Of a stretch of DNA of 64,000 bases, positions 1 through 12,760 are shown piece by piece. Every line of letters begins with the position of its first letter. The stretch's first letter is position 1. The notes under the pieces were generated by a model. It saw only the letters and a list, made by a program, of their open reading frames with translations. It made no database searches and was not told where the DNA came from. Origin of the DNA: Lithospermum erythrorhizon (lineage: Eukaryota; Streptophyta; Magnoliopsida; Boraginales; Boraginaceae); the NCBI GenBank assembly GCA_019722365.1, contig JADFUC010000983.1, forward strand, positions 186,001-250,000. The letters are read 5' to 3'. The position numbers and the translations under genes were made by a program.

Positions 1-2913
1 AGGAGATATTATTAAGCAATTAAGAGAAGAGACGAAATCTAAGATTAGGATAGGTGAGACAGTGAGAGGTTGTGAGGAACGAGTTGTCACAGTCTATAGC
101 TCTAGTCAGGAAACAAATGAGTTTGAGGGCACTGATGATTGTGTGTGTCCAGCCCTTGAGGCACTTTTTAAGGTGCATGATAGAATTATTGCTGATGAAA
201 TGGATGTCGATGAAGATGCTGGTATGTCTCATCAAATAACTGTTAAACTTCTTGTTTCATCTGATCAAATTGGGTGTTTAATTGGGAAAGGAGGACAGAT
301 AGTTCAAAGCATTCGTTCTGAAAGTGGTGCACAGGTTCGCATTCTGAAGGACAATCACTTACCTGCATGTGCACTGAGCTCAGATGAACTTGTCCAGGTA
401 TTCTAAGTTGTTCCCTATTAGGAATTTTAGTTCTAACTTTAATTTGGTGTCTTGTCTGTATCACTCAGTTTTAGTTTTTTAATATTTCATTTGTTTTTTT
501 TATGTATAACCATTTAATTCTCTCCAGATGAAAATCCTGGTTCATTATTTGGCCGTAAACTAGAGCCACTTTTGATTCTGCAATATTTTGTTCATTAATA
601 ACTCCAGAGATTCTTTCATTTCCATGTAAAGATCGTTTCCTTCACGAGTATGTTCACTGACTCCGTCAAATACGGATACTCTCCCTGGATGGATTTTTAC
701 TTTTCTTTAGTTGTTGCATGATTAAGTGGCTTAATTTTTACTTATAAGACTTGTAGGATTTATTTAAAAATGACCATCATTAAGAACTGACTGCAGTTTA
801 GATAATTGTTGGGGCAACCACCAGAAAGTATTTCCATGTAGGTTGCCATTGGAGTATGTTTGAGGTACTTCCAAAAGTAGTCTTGCATATAACTAATTTG
901 AGGCTTTGAGTAAACTTTTACCAAACATCTAAATATTACTAAATCATAGTTGCAGGTGGTGTTTGACTGATCATTGATCTGTAATCATAGGCCTTAGCTT
1001 ATTCAACATCTCTTAAACCACTTCCATGGTTTATTCAAGTATAAGCCATATGATTTTGTTAATTTAGCACATATTCAGGAGTTTATTTTTAGCTGATATG
1101 TTGCTTTCTCTGGCTTCCCAGATATCTGGTGAGGCATCCAATGTGAGGAAGGCTCTCTATCAAATTGCAACTCGTCTACATGATAATCCATCTCGATCTC
1201 AACATTTGCTAGCCTCTGCGGTCCCAAGCATTTACACCCCTAGGGGCCCACTTATAGGTTCAACTGCTGCTGCGCCAATGATGGGTTTGACTCCACTAGT
1301 AGGGGGCCCATATGGTGGATACAATGGTGAGAGTAGGGACTGGTCATCGTCCCTCTACTCAGCTCCGAGGGATGATAGTTCATCAAAGGAATTCTCCTTG
1401 CGTTTGGTTTGTCCAACTGCTAATATTGGAGGTGTTATTGGCAAGGGGGGTGCTATAATAAATCAAATCAGGCAAGAGTCGAGGGCAACTATAAAGGTTG
1501 ATAGTTCAAATTCTGAGGGAGATGAGTGTATAATATCTATTTCATCAAAGGAGGTATGATACTGTTGTCTTAATATTTTTTTACTCAATTTTGAACTTAT
1601 CTGAAATTTGATTCATCTGCTTTGTTCCAAGTTTTTCGAGGACACTTTCTCTCCGACTGTAGAAGCAGCATTGCTTTTGCAACCTAGGTGCAGTGAAAAA
1701 TCTGACAATGACTCTGGTCTGGTTGTATCCACTACACGGATACTTGTGCCAACCTCTAGGATTGGCTGTTTGATAGGGAAAGGTGGAAGTATAATTTCTG
1801 AGATTAGAAGGATTACTAAAGCTAACATACGCATACTCTCTAAGGAGAATCTTCCTAAAGTGGCTGCTAGTGATGAGGAGATGGTGCAGGTAATTTCAAG
1901 TGAAATTATACATATTTGTCACTTGAAGTGTACCCTGGTTTCTAGCCTGTATGCTTAAATTAAGGTAATGTTCAACTTTTTCGAACTCCTGCCCTCATTT
2001 TTCTATCTTTATTAGATCACTGGTGATCATGATGCTTCCAAGGACGCCCTTGTCCAAGTAACTTCACGCTTACGAGCTAATCTTTTTGAAAGAGAGGGAC
2101 CTGTATCTGCATTGGTGCCTGTTCTCCCATATCTTCCCATGCCAGCAGATGCTACTGACTCCCTAAAATATGACAACAGAGATACGAACAGACATGGTCG
2201 TGGACTATCTTATTCCAGTGGATATGGTGGTAGCAATGATCTTCCACCTGTCGATGATTATGGAAATTACAGCAGCATTAGGGTAATTATTTGTTTTTTT
2301 TTTGTTTTGTTTTAAATCCCATTAAAGCTTGTGAGAGTGATGACTTTGTTTCCTGCCAATATCTTAATCATGTTGGATCATTCAGACTTCTGGCTTGCTC
2401 TATTTTTTATTTCGCAAAACCTATCTATTTCTACTTCTCTGCCTCTCAGGATGGAAGTAACAGGAGCCCATATGGATCTTATGGAGGATACGCCTCTGGG
2501 CGCCTGAATAGTTCTGGGTAAGTAGGATCCTGTTGTTCTTTTTTACTTGCCTATTACTGTTTTATCAAATTTCTATATCTTCTACAGTGCTGGATTTTTC
2601 TTTTTCAAAACTTCTGTCGCAGTTGGCTACCTTCATGTTTTCAACAATTTGCTTTTTCTCATTGTATTGCATCCAATCATTTTTATATTTTAGGTGGTAT
2701 GTTTCTTGTTCAATTTTGCATATATTTCTCAAGTATTGGTCTTCCATGTTGTCGTGTTATTCTTGACACTGAATATTACTGTCAGTTATCTCTTCAATTG
2801 ACGCAGATATTAATGGAAATTATACTTAATGTCACTGTCCCTAATTTTGAGCTTCAATAATCAGGTTATCTGGCCGTAATCAAGTTTCTCAGAGGAGAAG
2901 TTATGGTTACTGA
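1..2913 (+). CDS. Multi-KH-domain RNA-binding protein, 5' truncated (HEN4/At4g18375-like)
   Basis: This is the 3' part of a gene for a nuclear-type RNA-binding protein with several KH domains. The 5' part lies outside the window. Exons by splice consensus and phase are 1-397, 1122-1553, 1632-1889, 2016-2282, 2450-2517 and 2865-2913, and every junction keeps frame. The product begins inside a KH domain ([19 protein letters not shown]). Three further KH domains follow, each with a GKGG nucleotide-binding loop: CLIGKGG near 275-297, GVIGKGG near 1430-1450 and CLIGKGG near 1768-1788. The C terminus is Gly/Tyr/Ser-rich and ends in RRSYGY. Plant proteins of this build (HEN4, At4g18375 and relatives) are linked to pre-mRNA processing. 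The family assignment is firm; the exact orthologue and the RNA targets are inferred only. Confidence 0.9.
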
Positions 2914-3600
2914 GGAAGATATGGCTTGCAGGTAGATCCATGTTTCACTAATAAATATTGTCCTTCATTTAACTGGGAGGTCTTGGATATATAGTGTAAT
3001 TTAAGACACTGAGAACCTAGCCATTCCCCTTTTAGAAAACTGATGTCTTATTTTATATTGTTTCCTTTCCCCTGCCCAACAACACAGTTGTGACATCTGA
3101 AGCTTGAAGCCAGTCCACTGTTATATGATGAAGCCTCCTTCCTAAAACAGAAGATAAGCCAAGTCAGGATTTGGAAAACTCTTGGCCCACCTTGATGCTT
3201 TTGTTAAGAGGACCAAATCTGAAGATCTTACCCCCCATGAATTTTCTATTCCCAACTCACCAGTCACCATAGAGTATTGTGTTGAAACCTGTGCTTCCAA
3301 GAACCTCAGCAGCCAGCAATCTTTTCCCCTTGATTGTTACCGTTGGCTTATTTAACAAATTATAACAATGTCCGATTTATCCGCAACTGTGTGATCTTTT
3401 TCGTTATGTAATGACATTTTGATTTGTGGAGTAGGTTGATGTTGGTTTGGCGAATTCGGTGCATCTTTGCAATGCATAGAAATGATGACTTTGGACATTT
3501 TCAATAATTCTGAAATATTGATCTGTTTATCCTGATTTTTTTGTTAGAAGGTTTTGCCTGAAACAGCGACACTCTTTGCCTTGTTGAGCACTTGAGCGAT
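2914..3600 (+). other. Probable 3' UTR and downstream flank of the KH gene
   Basis: No coding potential is visible. The stretch directly after the TGA at 2911-2913 is probably the 3' untranslated region. It is less AT-biased than the DNA further downstream. A UTR intron is possible because GT and AG dinucleotides are present, but I could not choose a border. The end is approximate. Confidence 0.4.
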
Positions 3601-4539
3601 CATACTGTTTTCGAAAACCTCATCTCCTCTCTGTTGATGGATTTGCACATATATTTTTCTAGAAGTAGGATAGTGAAGAATCTGCGGAAGAGCACTTGAG
3701 CTTCAACAGTTACTGATGTCATAGATTTTGCAAACAGTGTCTGGGTCTTAAAGGTCCTTGGAAAGCAAGTTGAGCTTGGTGGAAATTTTGAGGATCCCTT
3801 GGTTAGTATGGTTGTCTACTTATCCTATGAGTTCTGCCCTGAGCATTTAATTACCTTACGTTTATAGAATTGTTACAGGTTAATGTTTCATCACTCTTCT
3901 GTCCAGAAAAAAGGTAACATGTTTTCAATTTTATGTTTGTGTTTATTTAACTTCAATTTCTTTTGCAGTATGCTCGTCCATTTAGATGTCGATATCTACA
4001 CCCGAGAGGTATGCATGATTCTGTTTTTACTTAAGAAATAGGGTTTCATAGTCCACCTTGGCTGAATCCTTTTGCAAAAGGGAGTGTTTGCTTTCTCATC
4101 AACTTGAACTTGCTTGAAAAGAGCATCTATCACTAGCGCAATCAAATAATTGAGATCTCTTTATTTGATCAACTCACCTTTATAAAATGTCATCAACCGA
4201 AATATGCATCTTTATATACCTCAATATACTCCAAAACAAAATGAAATCTTTGACAGTATTTTCTAATATTTTCATTGTTAGTATTTCTTCACTATGTGTT
4301 GGTCTTTTTTATTGTTTCTTCGTTGTCGAATAGCCTTCTTCTAAGTTAGATAGTTCTCCCTCTCGAGTCTCGACTTAGAGACATATTGGTTCTCTGAAAT
4401 TTTCAGCTGTTTTTTTAGAGATCAGATAAAAAATTACTTTGATATATGGGGTTTATCACTGTATATGACCTTAAAAATCTGCAAGAGTCCACAGTCGTAT
4501 TGACAACCTCAATTTGGTATTTAAGTTCAGTTATTGTTA
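3601..4539. other. Intergenic DNA, nothing recognised
   Basis: AT-rich sequence without long open frames, conserved protein fragments or clear repeats. Confidence 0.5.
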
Positions 4540-4794
4540 CTCTCCATTTTTTATAGTTGTCGCTTTTAGCCAAAAAATATTTTTTTGGCAATTGTCGCTT
4601 TTAGCATAATAAATAATTTTTTTACATTTTTAATGTACTTTTTGACTATTTTTTCTCTTTAAAATAAACAACCAATCAATAATATTGTTTCAATTGATTG
4701 CCATTTTATATTTTCAATGTACTTTTTGATTATTTTTATTTTTTCTTAATTTATGTGTAAATGACTAAAACGATAACTAAAAAAATGGAGGAAA
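4540..4794. mobile_element. Stowaway-like MITE (decayed)
   Basis: The left end (ctctccattttttatagttgtcg) pairs with the inverted right end (cgataactaaaaaaatggagg), and both sides are flanked by TA, as in Stowaway elements of the Tc1/Mariner group. The size is about 255 bp with no coding capacity. The inverted repeats have diverged, so this is an old copy. Confidence 0.5.
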
Positions 4795-6389
4795 TATTGT
4801 TTTATATTATGGGCATATTCTGATTAGAAGTTAGGTAGAATATTTGAGCCTATATTTGTTTACTTTTCCTTTCATTGAATTGTACTCCATATTAAACAGT
4901 ATAAATTGAGGGGATAATTATTGTATCCAACTTCCTAGATCACTTTGATTCTTTGATTAATGCAAATTAGGACTATTCTCTTGGTTGGATGGAAATATAA
5001 TAATGAGACAAATAAATTGGTTAGATCACTTTGATTCAATATTTTGTAATCATGATGGTTATTTAAATCCTCGTTATTGGATCTCATATTTTAAATGAAT
5101 TTTTCATATTTAAATTTTTTTACATATGTATGTTTAGTAGTGTTGAAATACCATAGTTTATTAATAACGGTATTCAATCGTAATGTTGAAATATCATAGT
5201 TTATCTATAGGTTTATGATTTTTATATGTGATAATGACACTTCACTTTTAGTATAAAAGTTTATGAAAAATAATAAAGGAATGAAATGTCACAATCAAAA
5301 TTTGAAATGTAAAATTTATTTATCTATCTATAATGGTAGGCACCAATAGTAAGCACCGTTCTTACAAAATGATCTTATTTATCTATCTATAATTGTCAAG
5401 TTGGGCTCCTGTTTAACCATGTTGCCATCTTTGTTATATAAAATGGTCTCAATAAGAGGCAGTCGATTCGACCATCTATGAAGAGAGTCAAGAGACTCGT
5501 TCAAAGCCAGCAAAAGGGCATTTAATGTAGAAGCCAATCCGAAGAACAAGTACATTATTCGAACATATCAAAGGTAATGAACTATTAGTTCTAAAGCCAT
5601 CTCGGACAATTAATCAACAATTTGAAGTACTTTTCTTGCCACATGTTCAAGTCAATCACCTCTAATATGCATTTATCACATGTAAAGTAAGAGAAATTAT
5701 GGAAGCGTAGAAGAAAATGAGGGCAAATAGGATGAATACCGGGCGGTATACAAAGCATTGCAGACAAGCAAAAATAGTGCATTCATCTTAAATTGGTCAC
5801 ATCTTGTAACAAATTACACTGGCTAACATAAAAGTTGACATACCACAATGGTCAAGTTTTAAAGATAGTTTTATCCCAAAAAAGGTTTTACAGATAGGCA
5901 TTGAATAGGAATAGAGTAATACGAGTATTAAACATTGCTCATCCAATGCAATCTAAATATAGGTCTAAGTTCGGGAAATACTGTATGCATCAAAACGAAA
6001 CTCTCTTGTACGGGAAATTAGATAAATGTACAATAATATCCTTTTATATAAATAGTTATATTGCAATTTTAATTTATCTCTTGAAAATTTTATCTCATAA
6101 TTCTCTCTATCCAAATTATAACTTCTATGTGATTTTATTCAACTTCATTAAATTAACAATCAAAGTTAAAATTGGATAATAATTTAGAGATGGAAATAGT
6201 ATTTTACTATGAATTGAATTGAATTATTCTGAAAAATAGATGATGGCCCATTTGATTACATTGAATAACCAAACATGAACTATGGTTGCTATGATTGTTG
6301 ATATCACTACAACAATGGTCGATTTGTAAGGGCCGAAGGAGTACGATTGCTTTTGCTTGAAAACTATTTAGTTAATACTAGTTATTATT
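4795..6389. other. Intergenic DNA, nothing recognised
   Basis: AT-rich and gene-free. The short open frames at about 5591-5782 and 5901-6179 resemble no family and lie in biased composition. A CACTA-like start (cactacaacaatgg near 6305) has no matching end that I can see. Confidence 0.4.
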
Positions 6390-6661
6390 CTCTCCGTTTT
6401 TTTTATTTGTCGTTTCTAAAGAATTTTATTTGTCGCTCTAGCAATTTTCACATAGATTTCAAGAAAAAAAAGAATCAAAAAAGATATTTAAAATTTAAGA
6501 ATAACAATCATTTAAAATTATATTATTAATTGATCTATAGTTTCATGAAAAAAATAGTAAAAAAGTGTATTTGGAATGTAGGTCATAATTTTTACGCTTA
6601 ATGACAAATATTTTGAAACAAAAAATTTAAGCTAAAAAGATAAATAAAAAAACGGAGGGAG
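6390..6661. mobile_element. Stowaway-like MITE
   Basis: The terminal inverted repeats ctctccgttttttt and aaaaaacggaggga bound about 270 bp of non-coding DNA, with TA at the right flank. Size, ends and target dinucleotide fit Stowaway MITEs. The left TA is two bases off, so the left border is approximate. Confidence 0.55.
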
Positions 6662-7880
6662 TATTAGTTAATACTCTTATCATTGTGTTTGATAGTTTTT
6701 TTATTGGAGAAAGTAGCGAACTTGTTTGAGGGTTTACATCTTTTTGAGGGAGTTTGAGAGTCATGAAATTAGTTTTGGGAGAAAATGAGATGATTTCTAT
6801 TTTTTATATAAAGGGTAAAGAGGTCTAAATTGGTGTAAGAGAATTTTGTTTTGTTGTGAAAAGTAGTTCCCCTAAGTTTTAAATACAGACATTGAAAAGT
6901 GCAATTCTAATCCTCTGGCTCCCAACGGGTGTTTCAATTTAGTAACACATCAATGTTAATGTAACATATATAATTTTTAAAAATATAACTAACTTTTAAT
7001 TTTAAATAATCAATTAAATCTTAACACATAGGGAATCAGTAGTTATGTGAAGGGCGCTCGGATGGTGCTTAAGAATAGTGTACTTAAGTTTCCTTAAACA
7101 CACATGCACACACGCCAGCTGAAGAGTGGACACGACGCTCTTCCTTTCCTCTAACCCACATTATTCTCATATTTCTTTCTTACTCTACAATTACCTTCTC
7201 TTTCAGACTCTCCCTCTACAATTTCTCTATTATTTCTTTACTAAATGATACCCGTAAGCATAAATGAGGCAAATAATACAAAATCGAGAACAACTTCAAG
7301 CAAAAAAGGTTCAAACCACATAAATTTTATAGTTTGTAGTATTTAATTGTTCTTTTGTTCTTAGGATTTTGAGATTATGAATTTTTTTCTTCTTAAATCT
7401 CGAAAGTAATTTAGTTTGATTATTAAATAGGGTTCAAAATTATATGGATTTGGAATCTTCTTCTTCTTATTTTTCAGAAATTTCTAGTAAAATTTAGGTC
7501 AATTGTTCATTAAGATTTTGATAATTTCAAAATTGTGAATCTGCCTCTTCCTACAATCAAAAATTGTTAGTAATTTAGGTTGTTTTTTACTTATTATGAG
7601 TATATAGGAGAATTATAAGTGTTAGGATGCACTATTTTTTTTTTCCAAATTGTGAGTCATGATAAATTTATTGTAGCTAGTTAATTTAGGGTGTCCATAT
7701 ACTATTATGAATACATTATATGAGCAGACATGTACTTACCTAAATATATTTTGCATATTAAATATATATATATATGTATATATAATGTATATTGAATTTA
7801 AAATGTGACTTTGTTATGAAATTTGATTATGCTGTTGAACTTTATTATTCTTATTTCTGGAATGTTCTGGAATTTGATTT
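6662..7880. other. Intergenic DNA preceding the ~90-bp tandem array
   Basis: AT-rich and without gene signals. Near 7045-7140 there is a more GC-rich patch (gggcgctcggatggtgc) that looks like a transposon end. I could not find a partner for it with confidence. Confidence 0.3.
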
Positions 7881-9450
7881 TGGTGATGAACTTCATTGTT
7901 CTTAGTACTGAAATTGTCAGGAACAAATTTTTGTAGCAATTTGTTAATATAGAGTACATATGCAATCTTAGGAAGACAATATATGAGTGCAAAAACACTC
8001 AAATAAAAGATACTCCATCTGTCCCTAAAAGATTGTCACATTTTGACTTTTTAACTTTTTAATAGTTGAACTTTGATCGTAGATATTTTTGTTTGTGTTT
8101 TATAATATTTTATTGTGGAATGTGATTGTGTTGTTAAATTTAATTATTGTTAGTACAAAATGCACATGCACTCTTTATTACAGAGCATATGAGTACTCAT
8201 GTACTCAAATAAACGATTTGAGAAATTTGAAACAGTTAGTTAATTTAAAGTGCAGGAGCACACTTTGGAAGACAATATATGAGTGTACAAGCACTCATAT
8301 AAATTATGTGAGTTCATTGTACCATCATGTAAATTTAGAGTTCTCCTGTACTCTTAGGTACCCATTATATGAGTATATAAGTACTCAAATAAATTATACA
8401 AAATTTGTAGCAACTTGTTAATTTAGAGTGCACAAGCACTCTTTAGTACGGAGTATATGAATATTCATGTACTGAAATAAATGTTTTGAGAAATTTATAG
8501 CAGTTTGTTAATTTAGAGTGTACAAGCACTCTTTAATACAGAGTATATGAGTACTCATGTACTCAAATAAATATTTTGAGAAATTTGTAGCAGATTATTA
8601 ATTTATAGTGCACAAGCACTTTTTAGCATAGAGTATATGAGTACTCATGTACTCAAATAAATATTTTGAGAAATTTGTAGCACCTTGTTAATTTAGAGTA
8701 CACAAGCACTCTTAGTACATAGTATATGAGTACTCATGTACTCAAATAAACATATGGGTTATACAAACGGGGTTGTGGACTTATAACCTGTAGTTAAAGT
8801 GAACTGTTCAGTGGAAACATTAACTCCCAAACCGGATTTCTAAGTCTCAGGAAAAGGACTACTAGTCAAGCCTGGGAGTCAGGTTTAGGGCCTACGAAGG
8901 GGGGGTTGGTTAGAGGATCCTATAACCTAGGTCAAGTAATCCTGCCCAGTGGGAAACATTAACTCCCAAACGGGATTCCTTAAGTTTGTGAAAAGTGATT
9001 ATTGTGAGGCCTGGCTATACGAAAAGGGGGGAGCAGTCAGGGACACATTAAATGAGTGCATGTGCATTCAAGTAAATAAACTTGTGTAATTAGTAGCGCA
9101 CTCTACTAAATTTGATGTTGAACTTCAATATTCTTACTAAGTTAGAGTGCACATGCAATCTTAGGAATACATTAAATGAGTACATGTGCACTCAAGTAAA
9201 TGAACTCGAGAATTAGTAGTCAGCTGCTGAGTTATATACACCTACACTCTTAGGATACATTAAATGAGCCTATGCACCTGGCAAATTAAATTGGGTAAAT
9301 TAGTAGCTTGCTTGTTGTTAGAGAGAGCACATACCCTTTTTGTATTATTTATTGTGCAATAAATGTAAAACAACATGAAAAAATTTCTAACATTTGGGTT
9401 AATAGAGCGCACATGCACTTTATGGACACATTGGGACGGTAACATCTCCA
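7880..9450. repeat. Decayed ~90-bp tandem repeat array
   Basis: A unit of roughly 90 bp recurs. The best preserved copies start near 8400, 8490, 8580 and 8670. More diverged copies extend left to about 7.9 kb and right to about 9.4 kb. Each unit carries two short dyads, one around a variant of tgcacaagcactct and one around gagtactcatgtactc, followed by aaataaa. Because 90 is divisible by three, some copies form a short repeated open frame (8089-8421), but stops and phase changes show that it is not a conserved protein. The array is interrupted at 8755-9045 by a different duplicated module. Confidence 0.75.
8755..9045. repeat. Two-copy ~145-bp module inside the tandem array
   Basis: Two imperfect direct copies share aaacattaactcccaaac (near 8815 and 8957), an ataacct motif upstream and a poly-G stretch at their ends. 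The module is more GC-rich than its surroundings and unlike the 90-bp unit, so it looks like a later insertion that was then duplicated, or that arrived as a dimer. Confidence 0.6.
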
Positions 9451-10483
9451 CTCAAGAATGTATTCATGTAAATAAACACGTTATATTTTAGACTAACGTC
9501 AGAGCAGCAATGAAAATGACTTTTGATTTCAAGTAATGCTGAGTTATCGAGACTGTAGAAAGAAAATGTAGCATTTAAGAAGATCAAGAAGACGAAGACG
9601 ACGGCGATATTGAAGAAAAAGAAGAAGACAATGAAGAAGATGATGAAAATGGAGACAACAAGAGAGTGAAAAAGACAATGGAAGTGAGGGAAGCGTAAAT
9701 GTTAAGCCCGTTAACAAGACACGGAAAGTGAAAACCAGATTGTGAAGGAAACGCCAAAGAGAACACAAAGAGAAGTACATATACCTTGCTATGAGAAGTC
9801 GTGGACATGTCAACTTAATGAAAAGAAAGATTCATGATATAGGAAAAGCTCATATAAATTTAGGAAAATGATGAATTGAGTAGATGATTGTAGTAGGATA
9901 AACTTGTTAGGATCTTTGCTTTGAAACTTAGTTGTTATGATGTTTGTTTTGAGTCAAATTTGTTACGATGTTTGTTTGACATATTTGGTATTATGTTTGC
10001 TTTTAATAGGAAGATATTTGGATACTCTTTCTATGTTTTCTTAAATTATAGCAATTAGAATGGTTAGAAATGGTACGGTAAGTGTAATTAGTTGTTATTG
10101 TAATCGAAATGAACTGGCTTTAACATACGGATTGCTCATAAAAGAGTACATTTACACCTATTTGGGATATTAAAAATATATTGCCATCGACAGCAGTAAA
10201 AGAGTACATGGACACAGTTGTATTAACTTAAAAGAGTACAAGGGCACACAACATTAGCAAAAAAATACAAAGTTGATTTATCTTAAAATCTAGAAGATAA
10301 TCATGAAGATGACAACCTTCATTAAGCATCCCCCAAATCTGTAAAATGGGTAGCAATTTTTAGCATAAACATAGCCCTAAATCTCCTGAAATTATAAGCA
10401 TCAAAACAATAAAGGAGTTGCAACAAACAGTCCCAAACTTGTTCCAAATCTGTATCAAAAGAAGTTATAAAATGGTGCTATAT
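9451..10483. other. Intergenic DNA with an acidic-repeat coding relic
   Basis: At about 9570-9700 the plus strand reads as a Glu/Asp/Lys-rich stretch (many gaa, gat and aag codons) with stops around it. It resembles the low-complexity tails of transposase-derived proteins but cannot be assigned. Repeats of aaagagtaca occur at 10140-10240. No intact gene is present. Confidence 0.3.
10322..10476 (-). pseudogene. Short unassigned coding relic beside the CACTA left end
   Basis: A minus-strand open stretch of about 50 codons contains LEQVWDCLLQLLYCFDAY and RRFRAMFMLKIATHFTDLG and ends in TAA. Its composition looks protein-like rather than AT noise. It lies directly outside the left end of the CACTA element, and a second protein-like minus-strand piece lies just outside the right end (16073-16180). 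The two may be parts of one older gene or element that the CACTA split, but their frames do not join simply across the insertion. I do not recognise the family. Confidence 0.25.
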
Positions 10484-10690
10484 CACTACTACAAAATAAC
10501 ACTTGGACGTCACTTACTTAGACATCACATGTTAAAAAACGTCGTCTAAGATTAACTTAGATTTGAAGCTCAAGGTGGAAGTCACGATCTTAGACGTCGC
10601 TTAAAAGCATCGTCCAAGTTCATATCTTAGACGGCGCTAAAATCTTATTTTATTAAAAAAAGTGAAAACAGTTTTAGCCATTATATTGTA

Positions 10691-10873
10691 CTACTCCATC
10701 CCTTTCATCGACCCACCTCCACCCCCACAACCCGACCCCTCCCTCCCCCCCACCCACCCCCACCTCCACCATACCCCTACCCACACCACCCCCACCCCCA
10801 ACGTATAACCCCACCTCAAGCAGATTCCACTCTTCCACCTAACCCCAAACCACCAACCCCTGCCCCCGACCAC
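10691..10873. repeat. C-rich (minus strand G-rich) asymmetric tract
   Basis: About 180 bp of plus-strand DNA made almost entirely of C, A and T with runs of C, such as ccctccctcccccccaccc. The minus strand has closely spaced G runs that could form quadruplexes. It lies just inside the CACTA left subterminal zone. The minus-strand open frame here is a composition artefact. Confidence 0.6.
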
Positions 10874-11660
10874 CGGAGTAATACAGATTTAATCGAAGCC
10901 TGGCCATTCTCCTCGCGCCTAGCGTCTCCATAGTAACCCTTGTCCCAAAAATTATTGTCCATTTTCACTTTAATAACCCTAGCCCATTAACTCAAGGTAG
11001 AAGACGAAGTGAAGAAAAATAACCAATAATATTCATTATTAATTCATCAATTTTATTTATATCAGGTTGTACTTATTTTTTTAATATTAATTTATGGTAT
11101 TTTTTGAATTTGTCGATAAATTTAAGGACGCCTACGCCGTAAGGTTCGGCTAATCGCTAAAAATTTAATCTTGATATTAACTTAGTATCGTTATAGTACA
11201 TGTTTGGTTTTGTTAATTTTTGTGTTGTTGTTGAATTTGGGCGATGCATTTAACTATCGCCCATGTCTTGCACTTCTTAGGTCGGAGGGTCAATAATCAA
11301 TTAAAAGTTTAATCTCGCTCGAAGCAGTAGTATCAAGTATTTTTTTTCTTTTAATTTTGTTTGTGTTATTTTTTTAATTTGCTTTATTATATGAACTAGT
11401 TATATTTTTTAAGTTTAGTGGATAAATTATGGCTAAATTATGTTCTCATTCAATGTCGATTTTACGACATACTTGTGAATTTTATTAAAGATTTTGAACT
11501 AGTTATATTTACATAATACGAGCACATCATCGATGTCATGAACTAGTTATATATATTTGATATGGCACATTGATGGTGTTTACATATACGTGTACGTGAT
11601 TTAGCCGAACTATTTGTATATATATTATATATTGAGTTGTATTTATGTTATATTTTGTAG

Positions 11661-12760
11661 TTGGTAATTGTGGATCAAAAGCTTGGACATAAGCACTGCT
11701 TGTTAGAAGAATATGAAAAAGGTGTGAGGGAATTTATTGACTTTGCTCTAATGAATGCCGAAACAAAAACGATTTTGTGTCCTCGTTGGAAGTGTTTGAA
11801 TCATAAGAAAGTAGACGAGGATGAATTAGAAGAGCATTTGATACGCTTTCGGGATGTACTCAACCTACACTTGGCCGGACAAATCATGGCGAGAGTAACT
11901 AACTCTAGATCTACCCGGCTCGAGTTTTATTTCTTGGAGATGTAGGTGAGTGTGAATGTAGGTGTGCTAGAATAGCTTTGAAATAAATCTCAAGGATATT
12001 GAGGAAGATTCATTGATCGGCCCTAAATTATTGGAAAATTAAAAATGATTTCGTAGCAACTCATGGAACGTGTAAGTTTACAAAATAAGACGCAAATCTA
12101 TTGTCTCAGAGTAATTTAAAAGCCAAACACGGATGGACCGATTCATTCCTTCATGCATCTACTAAGCAAGGTTAAAGGATTGTTACTGAGGATAATGTGT
12201 TACCTCGAAAATGCAAACAAGTTAGCTTAGTTCTATCGATTGAAACACCAGAGGATATATATGGCAAGAATTACGTATTTAAAAAAGAACATGCATCATC
12301 GAAAGAATGTCCTAAGTGTAATGCCCTCACGTTATAAAAAAGAGAGGATCTACCCTAGTAAAGGTGATGTACTATTTTTCCACTTCTACCTGTGCTCGAC
12401 GTATGCATCGGAGCTGCATTATGCCGAGAAATCATACTTACATTTGATGAAAGGTTAATGGATGCTCGACATCCCGCCGATGCACGCTGGAAGAGTTTTA
12501 TTACTGGCACTAGAATTAGAAGAACCCAGAAATGAAGAGTTCAGCAAGCTGCAGTTTTGGCAATATACAATTTACCGTCATGGCTTTGCATGAAGTAAAT
12601 GTCTGATATCCGACCTAAAAAACCCTCGGGAAACGATATTGATGTGTACTTGGAACCTTTAATGCATTTGACGCTACAAGGGGAGCGAGGCATGTATGTT
12701 TGTATGGGTTTAAGAGGTCAATTCGAGGCTATGTTGTTCGGGAACAATAAATGACTTTCC
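11661..12760 (+). pseudogene. TNP2-like CACTA transposase relic
   Basis: The plus strand at 11700-11850 reads YEKGVREFIDFALMNAETK followed by ILCPRWKCLNHKKVDEDEL and EEHLIRF, matching the transposase-associated domain found at the N terminus of plant TNP2 proteins (Cys pair, then a helix ending in HLIR). Further on, broken frames give SLHYAEK-like, ARHPADARWKSF-like and GNDIDVYLEPL-like pieces (about 12410-12660), which follow the usual TNP2 order. Stops and shifts separate the pieces, so no functional transposase can be made. Inside the element no other gene is recognisable. Confidence 0.7.

Noticed and set aside
8089..8421. 110-codon frame with a repeated peptide of about 30 residues
   Set aside because: It follows from the 90-bp repeat period. 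Later units change frame and contain stops.
7880..9450. Possible CRISPR-like array
   Set aside because: The repeats are adjacent, with no unique spacers, and the DNA is plant nuclear.
9544..9813. Minus-strand Leu/Phe/Ser-rich open frame
   Set aside because: Mirror of an acidic, purine-rich plus-strand stretch. No family likeness on the minus strand.
10691..10873. Gly/Trp-rich minus-strand open frame
   Set aside because: Arises from the C-rich tract inside the CACTA subterminal zone.
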